Shown piece after piece: positions 7,776 to 15,862 of a stretch of DNA of 64,000 nt (the first letter of the stretch is position 1; every line of letters begins with the position of its first letter). A program made the translations under genes and the position numbers. This DNA is from a virus: positions 1 through 64,000 of the IMG/VR virus record IMGVR_UViG_3300042350_004191; one strand, given 5' to 3'. The notes under the pieces were generated by a model that saw nothing but the letters and a program-made list of their open reading frames with translations, had not been told where the DNA came from and did not search any database.

Positions 7776-8912
7776 TTAGTGAATAATCAAATATGTTCCT
7801 CGAACATCTCGTCTACTAGCAGACAAGTCAGATTCACCGGGTAAAACAATAACGTTATACTGTCCAGCATCACCTTTAGGAGTGTCTTTTAGTTCGTCAA
7901 TTGTTAATAAAGTTTTTGGATCAATATTATATTTTTGAGAAATAATGCTTTTTGTTGCATCAACATTATTATATTTCCATTTTTTATCGTCACCTATTTC
8001 AATATATTTGAAACGAGTAATTGCATAAAGTTCTGGTTCTTTTACTTTGTCCTCAACATTTACTATGTACGAAACTTTATCTTTTTTAGGATCGATTAAT
8101 TTTTCTTGTTCTTTTCTTGCACCATATGAGAAATTAAAAATAACATTTTCTGGTGGATTTGGAAAAGCTTTGGTCATCTCTACTTCTTTTGTATAAATGT
8201 AATGATCAACCATGGGCGTGTTCTTTACAATATCCATGACGATATTAAAGAATTTTGGAGATAATAAATCGCCAGAATCATTCCAACGAATTTGTACTCT
8301 TTTGTTTCTATGTTTTACGGCGGCTAATTTTATTTCTGCTTCCAATTGACCTTGAAAACTTTCAGGATCATTGAACAAATAATTTAGTGTTCTGTTTTGA
8401 AACATAGAAACTTCTGGAAAGAGTGTATAAGATCCATGTTTTGCATAACAAACTAATTGACATGCACCAGCGGATGGACATGTATCTACAATTTTGAATT
8501 CTCCAGTATCCTCATCTATTACCAAACCTTTTAATGCTGGTAAAGTAGTATTATAAAATACTGTATCTTCAGTAGAACTCTTTTTCATTTTTGCGTTTTG
8601 GCGCAAGAGTTCTTCGGGTCTTTTAGTTAAAATATTTTTAAAAGCATCCAGATCTACAGTTTCTCCGCTTGGTGTTTGGACCAAGACTCTTTGTGCAATA
8701 GAAGCATGAATATGAGGCATATGCAAGTAATCTTGCTTCTGTGTTTTAGGGTCTACTTTTTTGACTCTTTTCTTTTCGACTACTCTATTGATATAATCAA
8801 CAAGTTTTTGGGAATCGATGGGTCTTGTTGTTCCCATTGAAGAATCGAAGGCTTCTCCAAGACGAACACCCTCATACAAACCTTCCAGTAAAATTTGATC
8901 TTTTGAACGCAT
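7776..8912 (-). CDS. gp88-like protein with capsid-targeting leader
   Basis: 378 residues. Leader MRSKDQILLEGLYEGVRLGE (1-20) ends in LGE, fitting the prohead-protease site. The body carries DTCPSAGACQLVCYAKHG (C145, C151, C155), then VQIRWNDSGDLLSP and YIYTKEVEM, the pattern of the phage 'gene product 88' family (recalled). That family has no established biochemical function. The triple-Cys cluster suggests metal or Fe-S binding. The leader predicts that this protein is packed in the head. Confidence 0.75.
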   Translation of the reverse strand: MRSKDQILLEGLYEGVRLGEAFDSSMGTTRPIDSQKLVDYINRVVEKKRVKKVDPKTQKQDYLHMPHIHASIAQRVLVQTPSGETVDLDAFKNILTKRPEELLRQNAKMKKSSTEDTVFYNTTLPALKGLVIDEDTGEFKIVDTCPSAGACQLVCYAKHGSYTLFPEVSMFQNRTLNYLFNDPESFQGQLEAEIKLAAVKHRNKRVQIRWNDSGDLLSPKFFNIVMDIVKNTPMVDHYIYTKEVEMTKAFPNPPENVIFNFSYGARKEQEKLIDPKKDKVSYIVNVEDKVKEPELYAITRFKYIEIGDDKKWKYNNVDATKSIISQKYNIDPKTLLTIDELKDTPKGDAGQYNVIVLPGESDLSASRRDVRGTYLIIH

Positions 8913-8936
8913 ATATTATATATTTACCGTAAATGC

Positions 8937-9176
8937 TTACTTAACAAACACTTTAACGTGTGGGTGTATTGTCAAATAAGTTATAGCGTCTTCGTATGTC
9001 CTAAATTCTTTTACAACTTCTTTTTCGTAGGTTGCATAAAATTTAAAAGTTTCTGTTTTTAAGTTTTTTGCTTTTAGGTTTTCTGTTTTTAAGTTTTGCA
9101 TAACTGCATCAATTGCTTTTTTAATATTAGCATCTGATGTAGGATCATTCTTCAAGTTTTCGGTGGAAGTATACAT
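8937..9176 (-). CDS. Small protein with NLKTE repeats
   Basis: 79 residues. The middle contains near-perfect short repeats (QNLKTENLKAKNLKTETFK), seen in the DNA as repeated tttaagttttt-type units. The C-terminal half (ATYEKEVVKEFRTYEDAITY) is a compact alpha/beta segment. A CATAAATA late box lies at 9185-9192. Function unknown; the repeats may be a slippage product. Confidence 0.6.
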   Translation of the reverse strand: MYTSTENLKNDPTSDANIKKAIDAVMQNLKTENLKAKNLKTETFKFYATYEKEVVKEFRTYEDAITYLTIHPHVKVFVK

Positions 9177-9194
9177 GATATATGTATTTATGAT

Positions 9195-9593
9195 TTAATA
9201 GTTCTCTTTGATCCATTTAATGACTCTATTCTTGTACTTTTTAGAATAGTAGAATTCATAATGACCAAACAGCTTTCTCATTCCACAAGCGTCCCAGTTT
9301 TTCTTTGCCCACCATTCAACCCAATTTTCGGCTTCAAATATTAATTCGGCTGGATAGTTATAACTGTCATGGAATTCTTTAAAAACTCCATTACGGATAC
9401 AATAAACGTGTCCTAGTTCATGAAAAACTGTTTCAGCTAAACGTTTTTTGGTAATCTTTTTATTTATGAAGATCTTTTTGCCTGTAGTGGCGCATTGACC
9501 ATCAAATTCTTTGGTAAAAGTATTAAAACCAACTTTGACGTTATAAGCCTTACACAGTTCTCGTAAAAACTTGTAAGTTTCTTTTTTTGTCAT
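9195..9593 (-). CDS. Putative zinc metallopeptidase (HExxH)
   Basis: 132 residues. The motif FHELGHVYC (HELGH at 58-62) is a classic gluzincin-like zinc site. A third ligand may be a Glu in AELIFEAENWVEWWAKK about 30 residues later. The length and a basic C-terminus resemble small phage SprT/ImmA-type peptidases. It may cleave a phage or host regulator. It ends at 9195 and is preceded by a basic 70-residue protein whose stop is three bases above. Confidence 0.7.
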   Translation of the reverse strand: MTKKETYKFLRELCKAYNVKVGFNTFTKEFDGQCATTGKKIFINKKITKKRLAETVFHELGHVYCIRNGVFKEFHDSYNYPAELIFEAENWVEWWAKKNWDACGMRKLFGHYEFYYSKKYKNRVIKWIKENY

Positions 9594-9596
9594 AAC

Positions 9597-9809
9597 TCAC
9601 CTAGGGTTTAAAATCTTTTCTTTCTTGAGCCTGTCTCTGAGCTTTCTTTCTTTCTTTTGTTTAGGAGTCTCGAATGCTCTCTTAGAACGAACCTGATCAA
9701 TAACCCCTTCGATCAAGAGATTGGTTTTTAATCTTTTAAGAACGCGATCTAAACCAGCTTTATCTTCTCGATCACGTTTGTTGAGTTTGATTTCAGTGTT
9801 TATAACCAT
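9597..9809 (-). CDS. Small highly charged basic protein
   Basis: 70 residues, ATG at 9809. Very rich in Lys, Arg and Glu (VRSKRAFETPKQKKERKLRD), likely a helical nucleic-acid- or ribosome-associated protein. Recalls S21-like basic phage proteins in composition only; no homology is claimed. It lies directly upstream of the metallopeptidase gene. Confidence 0.6.
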   Translation of the reverse strand: MVINTEIKLNKRDREDKAGLDRVLKRLKTNLLIEGVIDQVRSKRAFETPKQKKERKLRDRLKKEKILNPR

Positions 9810-9858
9810 AATTTTGAAAAGTATTGTATATGAAATTTTGGAAGTTGCAAGTTTTTTT

Positions 9859-9932
9859 TGGTGCGGGATGAGGGAATCGAACCCTCGTCTAAGCTTTGGA
9901 AGAGCCTCGTTTTACCATTAAACTAATCCCGC
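9859..9932 (-). tRNA. tRNA-Gly (anticodon UCC)
   Basis: Acceptor GCGGGAT / ATCCCGC, discriminator A and an encoded CCA. Anticodon stem AGGCT / AGCTT around CTTCCAA; T-arm GAGGG TTCGATT CCCTC. Decodes GGA/GGG. It is the only tRNA in the window with a fully encoded CCA end. Confidence 0.95.
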
Positions 9933-9946
9933 CGTCCCAACTGGAA

Positions 9947-10054
9947 TTACTTCACAGCAGCGACTGTAGTTTTACCACAAGGCTTACATTCTTTCTTGGA
10001 AGCACAAGCAGTCAAACCAACCATTGCGACTAACGATAGGATGATGTATTTCAT
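9947..10054 (-). CDS. Tiny lipoprotein
   Basis: 35 residues: MKYIILSLVAMVGLTAC signal with lipobox LTAC, then a short Cys/Lys tail (ASKKECKPCGKTTVAAVK). Mature product would be only about 19 residues with a CxxC. Such entry-exclusion or spanin-like micro-lipoproteins are common in phages, but the role is unknown. It has its own TTGACA-17-TAGGAT promoter. Confidence 0.6.
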   Translation of the reverse strand: MKYIILSLVAMVGLTACASKKECKPCGKTTVAAVK

Positions 10055-10063
10055 AAGGTCACT

Positions 10064-10092
10064 ATCCTACTACAGATTTAGTTGTTTGTCAA
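10064..10092 (-). promoter_or_regulatory. Promoter of the tiny lipoprotein
   Basis: TTGACA (10092-10087), 17-bp spacer, TAGGAT (10069-10064). The spacer AACAACTAAATC partly matches the TTACAAGTAATC spacer element of the main promoter family. Confidence 0.55.
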
Positions 10093-10099
10093 ATAAAAA

Positions 10100-10171
10100 C
10101 ATCCTCGACGGGTTTCGAACCCGTACTGCCACCGTGAAAGGGTAGTGTGCTAACCGTTACACTACGAGGAC
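10100..10171 (-). tRNA. tRNA-Glu (anticodon UUC)
   Basis: Acceptor GTCCTCG / CGAGGAT (one G-U), discriminator G, anticodon stem CTACC / GGTGG around CTTTCAC, T-arm CGGGT TCGAAA CCCG. No CCA encoded. Confidence 0.93.
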
Positions 10172-10227
10172 TAGAGAAATATTTATATTGACTCTACCAG
10201 TAATTTTAGATAATATCAAGCTCAAAT

Positions 10228-10725
10228 ATGAATATTTTTATTCTGGATGAAAATCCCAAGACAGCGGCACAGTACAATTGTGATAAACATGTTGTAAAAA
10301 TGATCGTAGAACTCTACCAGCAATTAGGTTCGGCTGTAATTCGTAGTGGCGCAACGCCAGAACTTATGCCACTAACATCAAAAAACACGCCACTAAAAGG
10401 AGGCTATCACAATCATCCATGCACCCGTTGGTGTGGAGATTCAAGAGACAATTATGAATGGGCAGTCGAACATGCATTGGAACTTTGTCTAGAATACACC
10501 AAAAGATATGGAAAGATTCATTCATGTGAAGCAGGAATTGTTCATTTGGCAAAGATGAGTAATATTATTCCCGAAGGACCTTTAACTTCGTTTGCTCTGG
10601 CAATGCCTGATGAATATAAATCCGAAAATGCTGTAAATTCTTATCGTACATATTACTTGAATGACAAAAAAGCCTTTGCCAAATGGGAAAAATCAAACAA
10701 TGTTCCTTTTTGGTGGAAGTTGTAA
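10228..10725 (+). CDS. Conserved phage protein, NifX-length alpha protein of unknown function
   Basis: 165 residues, one of few plus-strand genes here. It contains MNIFILDENPKTAAQYNCDK then HVVKMIVEL, HNHPCTRWCG and LELCLEYTKRYGKIH, the pattern of a widespread phage protein sometimes loosely annotated as a pyrimidine-dimer glycosylase-like protein. I could not verify catalytic residues, so treat it as a conserved phage hypothetical. Several conserved His and Cys residues could bind metal. The call label's length comparison implies no homology. Confidence 0.7.
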   Translation: MNIFILDENPKTAAQYNCDKHVVKMIVELYQQLGSAVIRSGATPELMPLTSKNTPLKGGYHNHPCTRWCGDSRDNYEWAVEHALELCLEYTKRYGKIHSCEAGIVHLAKMSNIIPEGPLTSFALAMPDEYKSENAVNSYRTYYLNDKKAFAKWEKSNNVPFWWKL

Positions 10726-10770
10726 CTCAAATAAAATAAGTAACACCATGGGAGGAAATTATTAGCTACT

Positions 10771-10839
10771 ATGACCATGTTACTAGTAATGTCCCTAGTA
10801 GCAATCGGTGCTACCGTTTACTTGGTAGTTTGTGATTAA
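10771..10839 (+). CDS. Possible 22-residue membrane peptide
   Basis: ATG ACC ATG then a single hydrophobic helix (LLVMSLVAIGATVYLVVCD). A GGAGG lies about 20 bases upstream. It overlaps tail-to-tail with the gene at 10811-11197. Short, so a chance ORF is possible. Confidence 0.3.
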   Translation: MTMLLVMSLVAIGATVYLVVCD

Positions 10840-11197
10840 TATTTTTAACAATATCTTTTAAATCTTTGTTTGGAAAAAGTTTTAATACTTTAACAACAAT
10901 TTCTTCTTTCTCTAAATTATATTCTAAAAGCTTTTCTACTTCTCTAGGATATATTTTTCTATGTGACTTGCAATATTCTATGATTTTTCTTTGTTCTTTG
11001 GTTATTTCACGAAGCCTTTCGTTCATATTTAAAAACTTATGAACTTTGCTTTTACCTCTTGGGTTTTCTTTTATCAATTCTTTATAATGATCTAGAACTT
11101 CGTTTAAGACCTTTTCTCCATCGTATTCAGAAATTGTTTCCATGTTTTTTATGATTTCTTCAAAATCATCCACTTCAGATTTATTTTTAGTACTCAT
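10811..11197 (-). CDS. Helical charged hypothetical protein
   Basis: 128 residues, strongly helical and charged (DDFEEIIKNMETISEYDGEK, EITKEQRKIIEYCKSHRK). The start ATG overlaps the stop of the Nudix gene (ATG/TGA style overlap at 11194-11197), so the two are translationally coupled. No domain recognised. Confidence 0.65.
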   Translation of the reverse strand: MSTKNKSEVDDFEEIIKNMETISEYDGEKVLNEVLDHYKELIKENPRGKSKVHKFLNMNERLREITKEQRKIIEYCKSHRKIYPREVEKLLEYNLEKEEIVVKVLKLFPNKDLKDIVKNINHKLPSKR

Positions 11198-11598
11198 TTT
11201 AATTTTTTAAATAGTTTTGGTAAAGCATCGACCACCGCTTTTGATGGGTTTATTTTGGACAAATGGCTTAAAGGAATCCATACAAAATCTATATGTTCAT
11301 TGGAAATTTTCGGTAAAAATGGTTGGTTTACTTTCATAATAAAAGAATAACAGGTTCTTCCTGTTTCTTTTTTGATATATTTGATATAATCTAATATTTT
11401 TCCTTCAGGAAGGAATCCTATTTCTTCTATTGTTTCACGATTGGCTGTTTGTAAAGGAGTTTCTTTTTTTTCTCTGTGACCACCAACAAAAGTGTATTTC
11501 CCATTATGTTTCAACAAAAACAAAATCAAATTGTCCGGTGTAAGAAAAATATATCCAGCACCTTCATGATCATTTGAAACCATATCTAAAAATTTCAT
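11194..11598 (-). CDS. Nudix hydrolase
   Basis: 134 residues. The Nudix box is intact at about 40-62: GHREKKETPLQTANRETIEE followed by IG, with G40, E46, R54-E55, E58-E59 and G61. The family hydrolyses nucleoside diphosphates linked to another moiety (NDP-sugars, dNTPs, NAD, mRNA caps). The substrate is not evident. Coupled to the downstream helical gene. T4 also carries a Nudix enzyme (NudE), so this is consistent with a T4-like phage. Confidence 0.9.
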   Translation of the reverse strand: MKFLDMVSNDHEGAGYIFLTPDNLILFLLKHNGKYTFVGGHREKKETPLQTANRETIEEIGFLPEGKILDYIKYIKKETGRTCYSFIMKVNQPFLPKISNEHIDFVWIPLSHLSKINPSKAVVDALPKLFKKLK

Positions 11599-11663
11599 TC
11601 CAAAAAGTCTATATCAAATAAAACTTATTTGCAACCAAAGATTTATCCGATAAAATATATTTA

Positions 11664-12071
11664 TCAGAACATAGGACTATGTAATGTAATGGTTGGTTCG
11701 ATAAAGGCGGCTGATCGAATAAAAAGTTTCGGATAACAAATTTCGGCAATAGTCATAGGATCATATATAGGATAGGTTGCCACCGGAAAACTTCCTTTGG
11801 CTGGATCATATACGAAAGTAATGTTCTTATAAACAAAAACATTCACTGCATGACCCGTCACAGGATAAACATAAAACTGTATGGCAAGGGTACGAGTCCA
11901 AATATAAGGTTCAAGTTTTTTATTAGCTTCCAATAAAAACTTATGGTGCAAAGAATAAATCAGACAACCATTGTCTATCATCGTGAAAGTTCTTTCCTGA
12001 TGATGTTTGTAATTGGGTATAAAAAAGAAAAAACAGACTACCAATATAAAACTTGGTAGGAGCCTTATCAT
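11664..12071 (-). CDS. Membrane-anchored transglutaminase/papain-like protein
   Basis: 135 residues from the ATG at 12071 (the longer ORF begins with TTG). A signal anchor (RLLPSFILVVCFFFFIP) is followed by C36 (DNGCLIYSLHHKF), H74 (TGHAVNVFVY) and D89 (FVYDPAKGSF), spaced like the Cys-His-Asp triad of transglutaminase-like folds. It could act outside the inner membrane, for example on cell wall or proteins. The fold call is by pattern only. Confidence 0.5.
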   Translation of the reverse strand: MIRLLPSFILVVCFFFFIPNYKHHQERTFTMIDNGCLIYSLHHKFLLEANKKLEPYIWTRTLAIQFYVYPVTGHAVNVFVYKNITFVYDPAKGSFPVATYPIYDPMTIAEICYPKLFIRSAAFIEPTITLHSPMF

Positions 12072-12108
12072 GAAAATATTTACACAAAACAAGTGTAAGT
12101 ATTAAAAT

Positions 12109-12816
12109 ATGAAAGATAGGGATCATAAATTATTGGAAGAAGCTTATAAAAAAGTTTATTTAAAAGAAGAAGAAGAGAAATATAACATGGACGAAGTTCC
12201 TAGTGACCAAGAAATGGAACGTGCATTGGAAAAATATTACCAAGAACACGAAAACCCAGACGAACTTACCAAAAAACTTTTCACATTAAAATCTTTAAAA
12301 AGTTTCTTTGAAGAAATGAAACAAACAAGAGATAGTTGGAATTCTGCATATCCAAAAGATAGAAAAACTACAATAGCTGATGCAATAAACAGCATATATT
12401 CCGATACATATAAAGATGTACATGGAATAAGAATGACTCCGAATGTAACAGGAAGGTTCGCTCTTTTCCCTGAATACCATCCACTTATTTCCATGGCATT
12501 TTCTTATTTCAGGCTTTATCGAGAAGATGAATTAACCAGAGACGAAAGAAATCTAGGGTACGAAAACCGCGAAGTACTTTATGATTTAGAATTGAAGATA
12601 GATCGTTTTATTGATGATATAAATGAAGATGCTGATCTTCCTAGTATAGCCAAACAAATATTCGATATGATCGAATCGGCAAATTTTAAACAGGACAACG
12701 ACAATTTTTACAAAAATAATTTGTTGGATTCCGTGAGAACCTCTATAAAGAGAGCCTCAAATCTTGATGAGAACGAAAGAAAATATTTGTTGGCAAATTT
12801 ACCAGAAAAAATTTAA
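12109..12816 (+). CDS. Predicted internal head protein with capsid-targeting leader
   Basis: 235 residues on the plus strand. Leader MKDRDHKLLEEAYKKVYLKE ends in LKE. The body is helical and very charged (EMERALEKYYQEHENPDELT) with no recognised domain. A TGTAAGTATTA late box lies at 12094-12104, only a few bases above the start. Tail-to-tail overlap with the gene at 12813. Confidence 0.75.
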   Translation: MKDRDHKLLEEAYKKVYLKEEEEKYNMDEVPSDQEMERALEKYYQEHENPDELTKKLFTLKSLKSFFEEMKQTRDSWNSAYPKDRKTTIADAINSIYSDTYKDVHGIRMTPNVTGRFALFPEYHPLISMAFSYFRLYREDELTRDERNLGYENREVLYDLELKIDRFIDDINEDADLPSIAKQIFDMIESANFKQDNDNFYKNNLLDSVRTSIKRASNLDENERKYLLANLPEKI

Positions 12817-13040
12817 TCAGGCTTTAATTGTCCGATCTTAATTTTAATCTGACCATTACCTTTATTGATTCCATAAGGATGTTGATAAAAACGCTTGGGT
12901 AATTGGTTAATAGCTCCCTCATGATACTTGGGTTCTATAAGTGACAAATCATCACCCTCCAGATAAACATAAGATTCGCCTGTAAGAAGACAGACTATTT
13001 CTTGTTCAGGATTTTCAAAATGCTTGGAAGGAATATACAT
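12813..13040 (-). CDS. Small hypothetical protein
   Basis: 75 residues, ATG at 13040. Predicted beta-rich (EQEIVCLLTGESYVYLEGDD) with a Pro/Lys-rich C-terminus. It stands alone between convergent and divergent genes. Not recognised. Confidence 0.55.
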   Translation of the reverse strand: MYIPSKHFENPEQEIVCLLTGESYVYLEGDDLSLIEPKYHEGAINQLPKRFYQHPYGINKGNGQIKIKIGQLKPD

Positions 13041-13082
13041 TTAAAGATATAATATCCCAACTATTCGATAAAATCAAATAGT

Positions 13083-13283
13083 TCAACCACCATTTCCACC
13101 GCCACCGTCTCCACCACCAGCAGCACCATCTCCTGCACCAGTGCCAAAACCATAGCCAGCACCATACCAAGGATATCCCCATGTTCCATAGGGTCCGATT
13201 CTTCTGCGACCAGAAGAAGACTTTCTTTTCTTCTTGGTCGTTCTTTTTCTCTTTTCCAACAAAAATTCTTTAAAGGAGATCAT
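13083..13283 (-). CDS. Small leader-bearing Gly-rich protein
   Basis: 66 residues. The start MISFKEFLLE closely resembles the T4 capsid-targeting sequence (MKTxxEF... type) and ends with LLE. A basic stretch (KRKRTTKKKRKSSSGRRR) and a Gly-rich tail (GYGFGTGAGDGAAGGGDGGG) follow. It may be a DNA-binding internal head protein. A TAAGTATA box at 13288-13295 lies back-to-back with the TATAAATA of the next gene. Confidence 0.6.
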   Translation of the reverse strand: MISFKEFLLEKRKRTTKKKRKSSSGRRRIGPYGTWGYPWYGAGYGFGTGAGDGAAGGGDGGGGNGG

Positions 13284-13299
13284 TTTATATACTTACTTA

Positions 13300-13307
13300 T
13301 ATAAATA
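13300..13307 (+). promoter_or_regulatory. T4-type late promoter box TATAAATA
   Basis: Exact TATAAATA five bases above the GTG start at 13313. It is divergent from a second box on the minus strand at 13288-13295. Confidence 0.6.
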
Positions 13308-13312
13308 TAACA

Positions 13313-13981
13313 GTGAGAAATAAAGATCAAATACTTTTAGAAAACTTATACAATTCCATCTTAGAAGCAAAAGTGGTAATGGAAGACCCTAAAAGTCTGA
13401 TCGGTCAAATTGTCGATGTCCATCCAGCAATTTCTGGCACACCAGAAAGCGATCCTATGCTTTATATGGCATGGTCCATAAAATCCCTAGCAACAGGAAA
13501 AGTTATCCATAATACCAGAACACTATTGTTAAAAGACTGTACGGCAATAATCGACCATGATAAAGTCAAAAATTTTCAACTCAACCCAAATAAAGGAACA
13601 AAAACCCCTAACCTATTAGTAAGAGGCACAGTATTAGACATAGACTTTGATGTGTCTAAAATATCTAATATCCTATCAAATGGAGATTGGAAATCAATAA
13701 CTTATAATCCACACAAACACAGAGAATATGTATACAAAGACAAACTACCCGAATGGTGGAACACTGACGAAAGATTTCCCCATGATAATCCAAGAATCCC
13801 AGACCTAGCTAAAAAAAGATTGGAAGCATCAGAAGAAAGATCTAAAGAAAATTTCTCATATAATGAGCTTAGTAAAAAAGACCCAAATGAAAACATTTCA
13901 AAGTTTTCCTGTGAAAATATACTTTTAAAACAATACCTTAAAAGAGGAGAAGACTATATGTGGGTAAAAGGTGTATTATAA
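13313..13981 (+). CDS. Predicted internal head protein with capsid-targeting leader
   Basis: 222 residues, GTG start. Leader (M)RNKDQILLENLYNSILEAK has the shared pattern and an ILE site. The body has mixed composition (SLIGQIVDVHPAISGTPESD, GTVLDIDFDVSKISNIL) and no recognised domain. The GTG was chosen because it gives the leader exactly and sits below a perfect late box. Confidence 0.7.
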   Translation: MRNKDQILLENLYNSILEAKVVMEDPKSLIGQIVDVHPAISGTPESDPMLYMAWSIKSLATGKVIHNTRTLLLKDCTAIIDHDKVKNFQLNPNKGTKTPNLLVRGTVLDIDFDVSKISNILSNGDWKSITYNPHKHREYVYKDKLPEWWNTDERFPHDNPRIPDLAKKRLEASEERSKENFSYNELSKKDPNENISKFSCENILLKQYLKRGEDYMWVKGVL

Positions 13982-14019
13982 TAGGGTACAAGTTTACAAA
14001 ATTAGGTTATATAAAGGCA

Positions 14020-14547
14020 TTATAACAAATTTTGTATTTTATATAAGTTTTTGTATTCCAAAGCAAATCTTGAAGTATCGTAGGTTATATTTTTCACCTT
14101 GGTCCCTTTAGAAATAAATTCGGCCTTTTGATGATATTCTTCCTTTGGTATAAAACCACATATCCATGCCAAGGAAAAATCGTTTTTTATTCTACTGAAT
14201 ATATAAAAATCCACTTCCCTGTTCCTCTGATCCTCATAGATAGTGCCTATATAATCTATATGTGGTTTAAAATTACAACCTTGAGCCTTGGAATCAAAAG
14301 TTCTTTGTTTAGAGTTTTTGAAATCATATTTTACATCATCACTATAATCTAATATCTTAATGGTATGTTTTATGGCTACTTCTGCCAAATATCCGGTCAA
14401 TCGTATTTTTTCCCACTTTTGCTCAGTCCTATGAGTCCCATATTTTCCAAATCTCCTTTCAAAAACTTTATTTCTTTCTTCGGCTTCTTTAACCATCTCA
14501 GGAGTTATGATTACTTCCATAATGTCATTTCGATCTTGGACTTTCAT
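14020..14547 (-). CDS. PD-(D/E)XK-like nuclease-fold protein
   Basis: 175 residues; an internal ATG nine codons in is an alternative start. RLTGYLAEVAIKH supplies a conserved Glu, and KYDFKNSKQRTFDSKAQGCN contains a D...DxK pattern typical of PD-(D/E)XK endonucleases. The family includes restriction, repair and host-degrading nucleases. The catalytic assignment is tentative. A sigma70-like TTGATT...TATGATAAT promoter lies at about 14555-14590. Confidence 0.6.
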   Translation of the reverse strand: MKVQDRNDIMEVIITPEMVKEAEERNKVFERRFGKYGTHRTEQKWEKIRLTGYLAEVAIKHTIKILDYSDDVKYDFKNSKQRTFDSKAQGCNFKPHIDYIGTIYEDQRNREVDFYIFSRIKNDFSLAWICGFIPKEEYHQKAEFISKGTKVKNITYDTSRFALEYKNLYKIQNLL

Positions 14548-14914
14548 TTGTCAGGATATATTATCATATTCTATAGGAAAATCAAATAATAGGTGGACTA
14601 GGGGTATATTATAGGGTAGGGGGTGTATATTTTTATACAGGGGGTAGGCAATGCCCCCCCACCGACTTTTTTATGACAAACTCTATGGGTGTTTTTTTCT
14701 GGCTTGGGTCTGTTACTATGACACTCTTTCAGTGGTGGACTGTGTTGTGTCATAGTGGTTTCCGTTTCATCTGGTTTGTATCAGAGTGCCTGTCACTTCG
14801 AGGTCGAGTCTTTACAGCACCGGACAGATGACAACAGCACCGGAGGGAGCAACCGATACGGCGCAAAAAAAACCCTCTCCTTTTGGAGAGGGTTTCAGTG
14901 GGGAAGATTTCGGA
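14548..14914. other. Intergenic junction where base composition changes
   Basis: No gene of credible length. It holds the promoter of the gene at 14547, then GGGTAGGGGG and GGGGGTAGG repeats flanking the dyad TGTATATTTTTATACA (14624-14639). Next come GGGGGTAGGCAATGCCCCCC followed by T6, a possible plus-strand terminator (about 14640-14673), and a minus-strand terminator at 14868-14898. From here rightwards the DNA is clearly richer in G+C. Confidence 0.6.
14868..14898 (-). terminator. Rho-independent terminator
   Basis: Reading leftward: ACCCTCTCC AAAA GGAGAGGGT then a T-run. It ends the transcript of the gene at 14915-15148. Confidence 0.8.
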
Positions 14915-15148
14915 TTAGGAAACCGGAGCCTTCTTCAGGTCATGGATGGGCGCAGCCTTTGCCTTGCCAACCTTGGGGAGGTTGGTGGCGCAGGAGCGCA
15001 GAGCAAAGCGCACCGCATCGGATTTGCTGATGCCCAAGGTGAGCATGATGGTGGACAGAGCCGCCTCTGTTTCAGCTTCCCAACGGAAGGTTCCGCCGAG
15101 GGCTTTGTTGGTTTTGTATGCGCGTTTGGTGGTGGTGATGTTTCTCAT
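14915..15148 (-). CDS. Ribbon-helix-helix-like small regulator
   Basis: 77 residues from the ATG at 15148; the longer ORF continues upstream through the promoter and is not credible. The segment RWEAETEAALSTIMLTLGIS then KSDAVRFALRSCA fits a strand-helix-helix DNA-binding domain of CopG/Arc type. It could be one of the proteins that bind the repeated operators in this region, but that is inference. Own promoter and terminator. Confidence 0.55.
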   Translation of the reverse strand: MRNITTTKRAYKTNKALGGTFRWEAETEAALSTIMLTLGISKSDAVRFALRSCATNLPKVGKAKAAPIHDLKKAPVS

Positions 15149-15158
15149 AACGGTGATG

Positions 15159-15187
15159 ATAGTAGTCTGGATTACTTGTAAACACAA
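15159..15187 (-). promoter_or_regulatory. Conserved-spacer promoter
   Basis: TTGTGT (-35), 17-bp spacer beginning TTACAAGTAATCC, TACTAT (-10). Drives the RHH-like gene. Confidence 0.6.
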
Positions 15188-15284
15188 GCACAAATGTAGG
15201 ACAATCTGGGAGGGTAAGAGAGGCAAGGGGATGACAGCACCAGCACCGGAGGAGCATCGAGGTATGGCGCATCGAGGAGAAAAA

Positions 15285-15318
15285 GAAAACCCCTGTCACC
15301 TTTCGATGACAGGGGTGG
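15285..15318 (-). terminator. Rho-independent terminator
   Basis: ACCCCTGTCATCGAAAGGTG(ACAGGGGT) hairpin, then TTTTCTTTTT on the minus strand, ending the gene at 15337-15852. Confidence 0.75.
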
Positions 15319-15336
15319 ATGCCACACGCCGCTCTA

Positions 15337-15852
15337 TCAGAAACCATCGTTGTATGGTTCGTAAGGTTCGTTCAGACCTGATGCCAGCCATTCGGTGACA
15401 GTGTTCCGGTCTTCGAGGATGATGTCACTGGCGACCCAGTAGTTGAGGATATCCTCAGTGAGGGTGGAGGGGTTGTAGCCTCTCTGGTAGAACCTACCAT
15501 TGACAAAGGTGCAGAAGGCGGCGGTGCAATCGACATCCCTCTCGATGAGTTCGTACCTCTCGATGGTCTGACCGAAGGATGCACCCTTGGTGCCAGTGAA
15601 GGTGATCTTCCGAGTGTAGAAGTTGCTGTGATCATCTTCATCAAAGAAGTTCTCAGGCAGTAGGCAGCAGTCCATCTTGTGTTCCCTACAGAGGTAGCCT
15701 TCGAGTTCGGTGCAGTGAAGGTCACAGATGATTTTCGCATCGGTGATGGACGGGTATTGATCGTCCTTGGTATCCGCGATGTGCTTGGGAGCAGTCGTGG
15801 TGTTGAGGTAACGGTGTTTGATGATGTTGATGAGTTCGGTGAGTGTGTCCAT
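15337..15852 (-). CDS. Hypothetical early protein
   Basis: 171 residues from the ATG at 15852 (longer ORF rejected because it crosses the promoter). Cys/His positions DLHCTELEGYLCREHKMDCC may bind metal, followed by an acidic alpha/beta C-terminal half. Single-gene unit with its own promoter above and terminator below. Not recognised. Confidence 0.65.
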   Translation of the reverse strand: MDTLTELINIIKHRYLNTTTAPKHIADTKDDQYPSITDAKIICDLHCTELEGYLCREHKMDCCLLPENFFDEDDHSNFYTRKITFTGTKGASFGQTIERYELIERDVDCTAAFCTFVNGRFYQRGYNPSTLTEDILNYWVASDIILEDRNTVTEWLASGLNEPYEPYNDGF

Positions 15853-15862
15853 AACGTGTAAG

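Noticed and set aside
14624-14673. Possible attachment site at the composition junction
   Set aside because: No integrase or matching second copy was seen; the repeats are simple G-runs around a short dyad.
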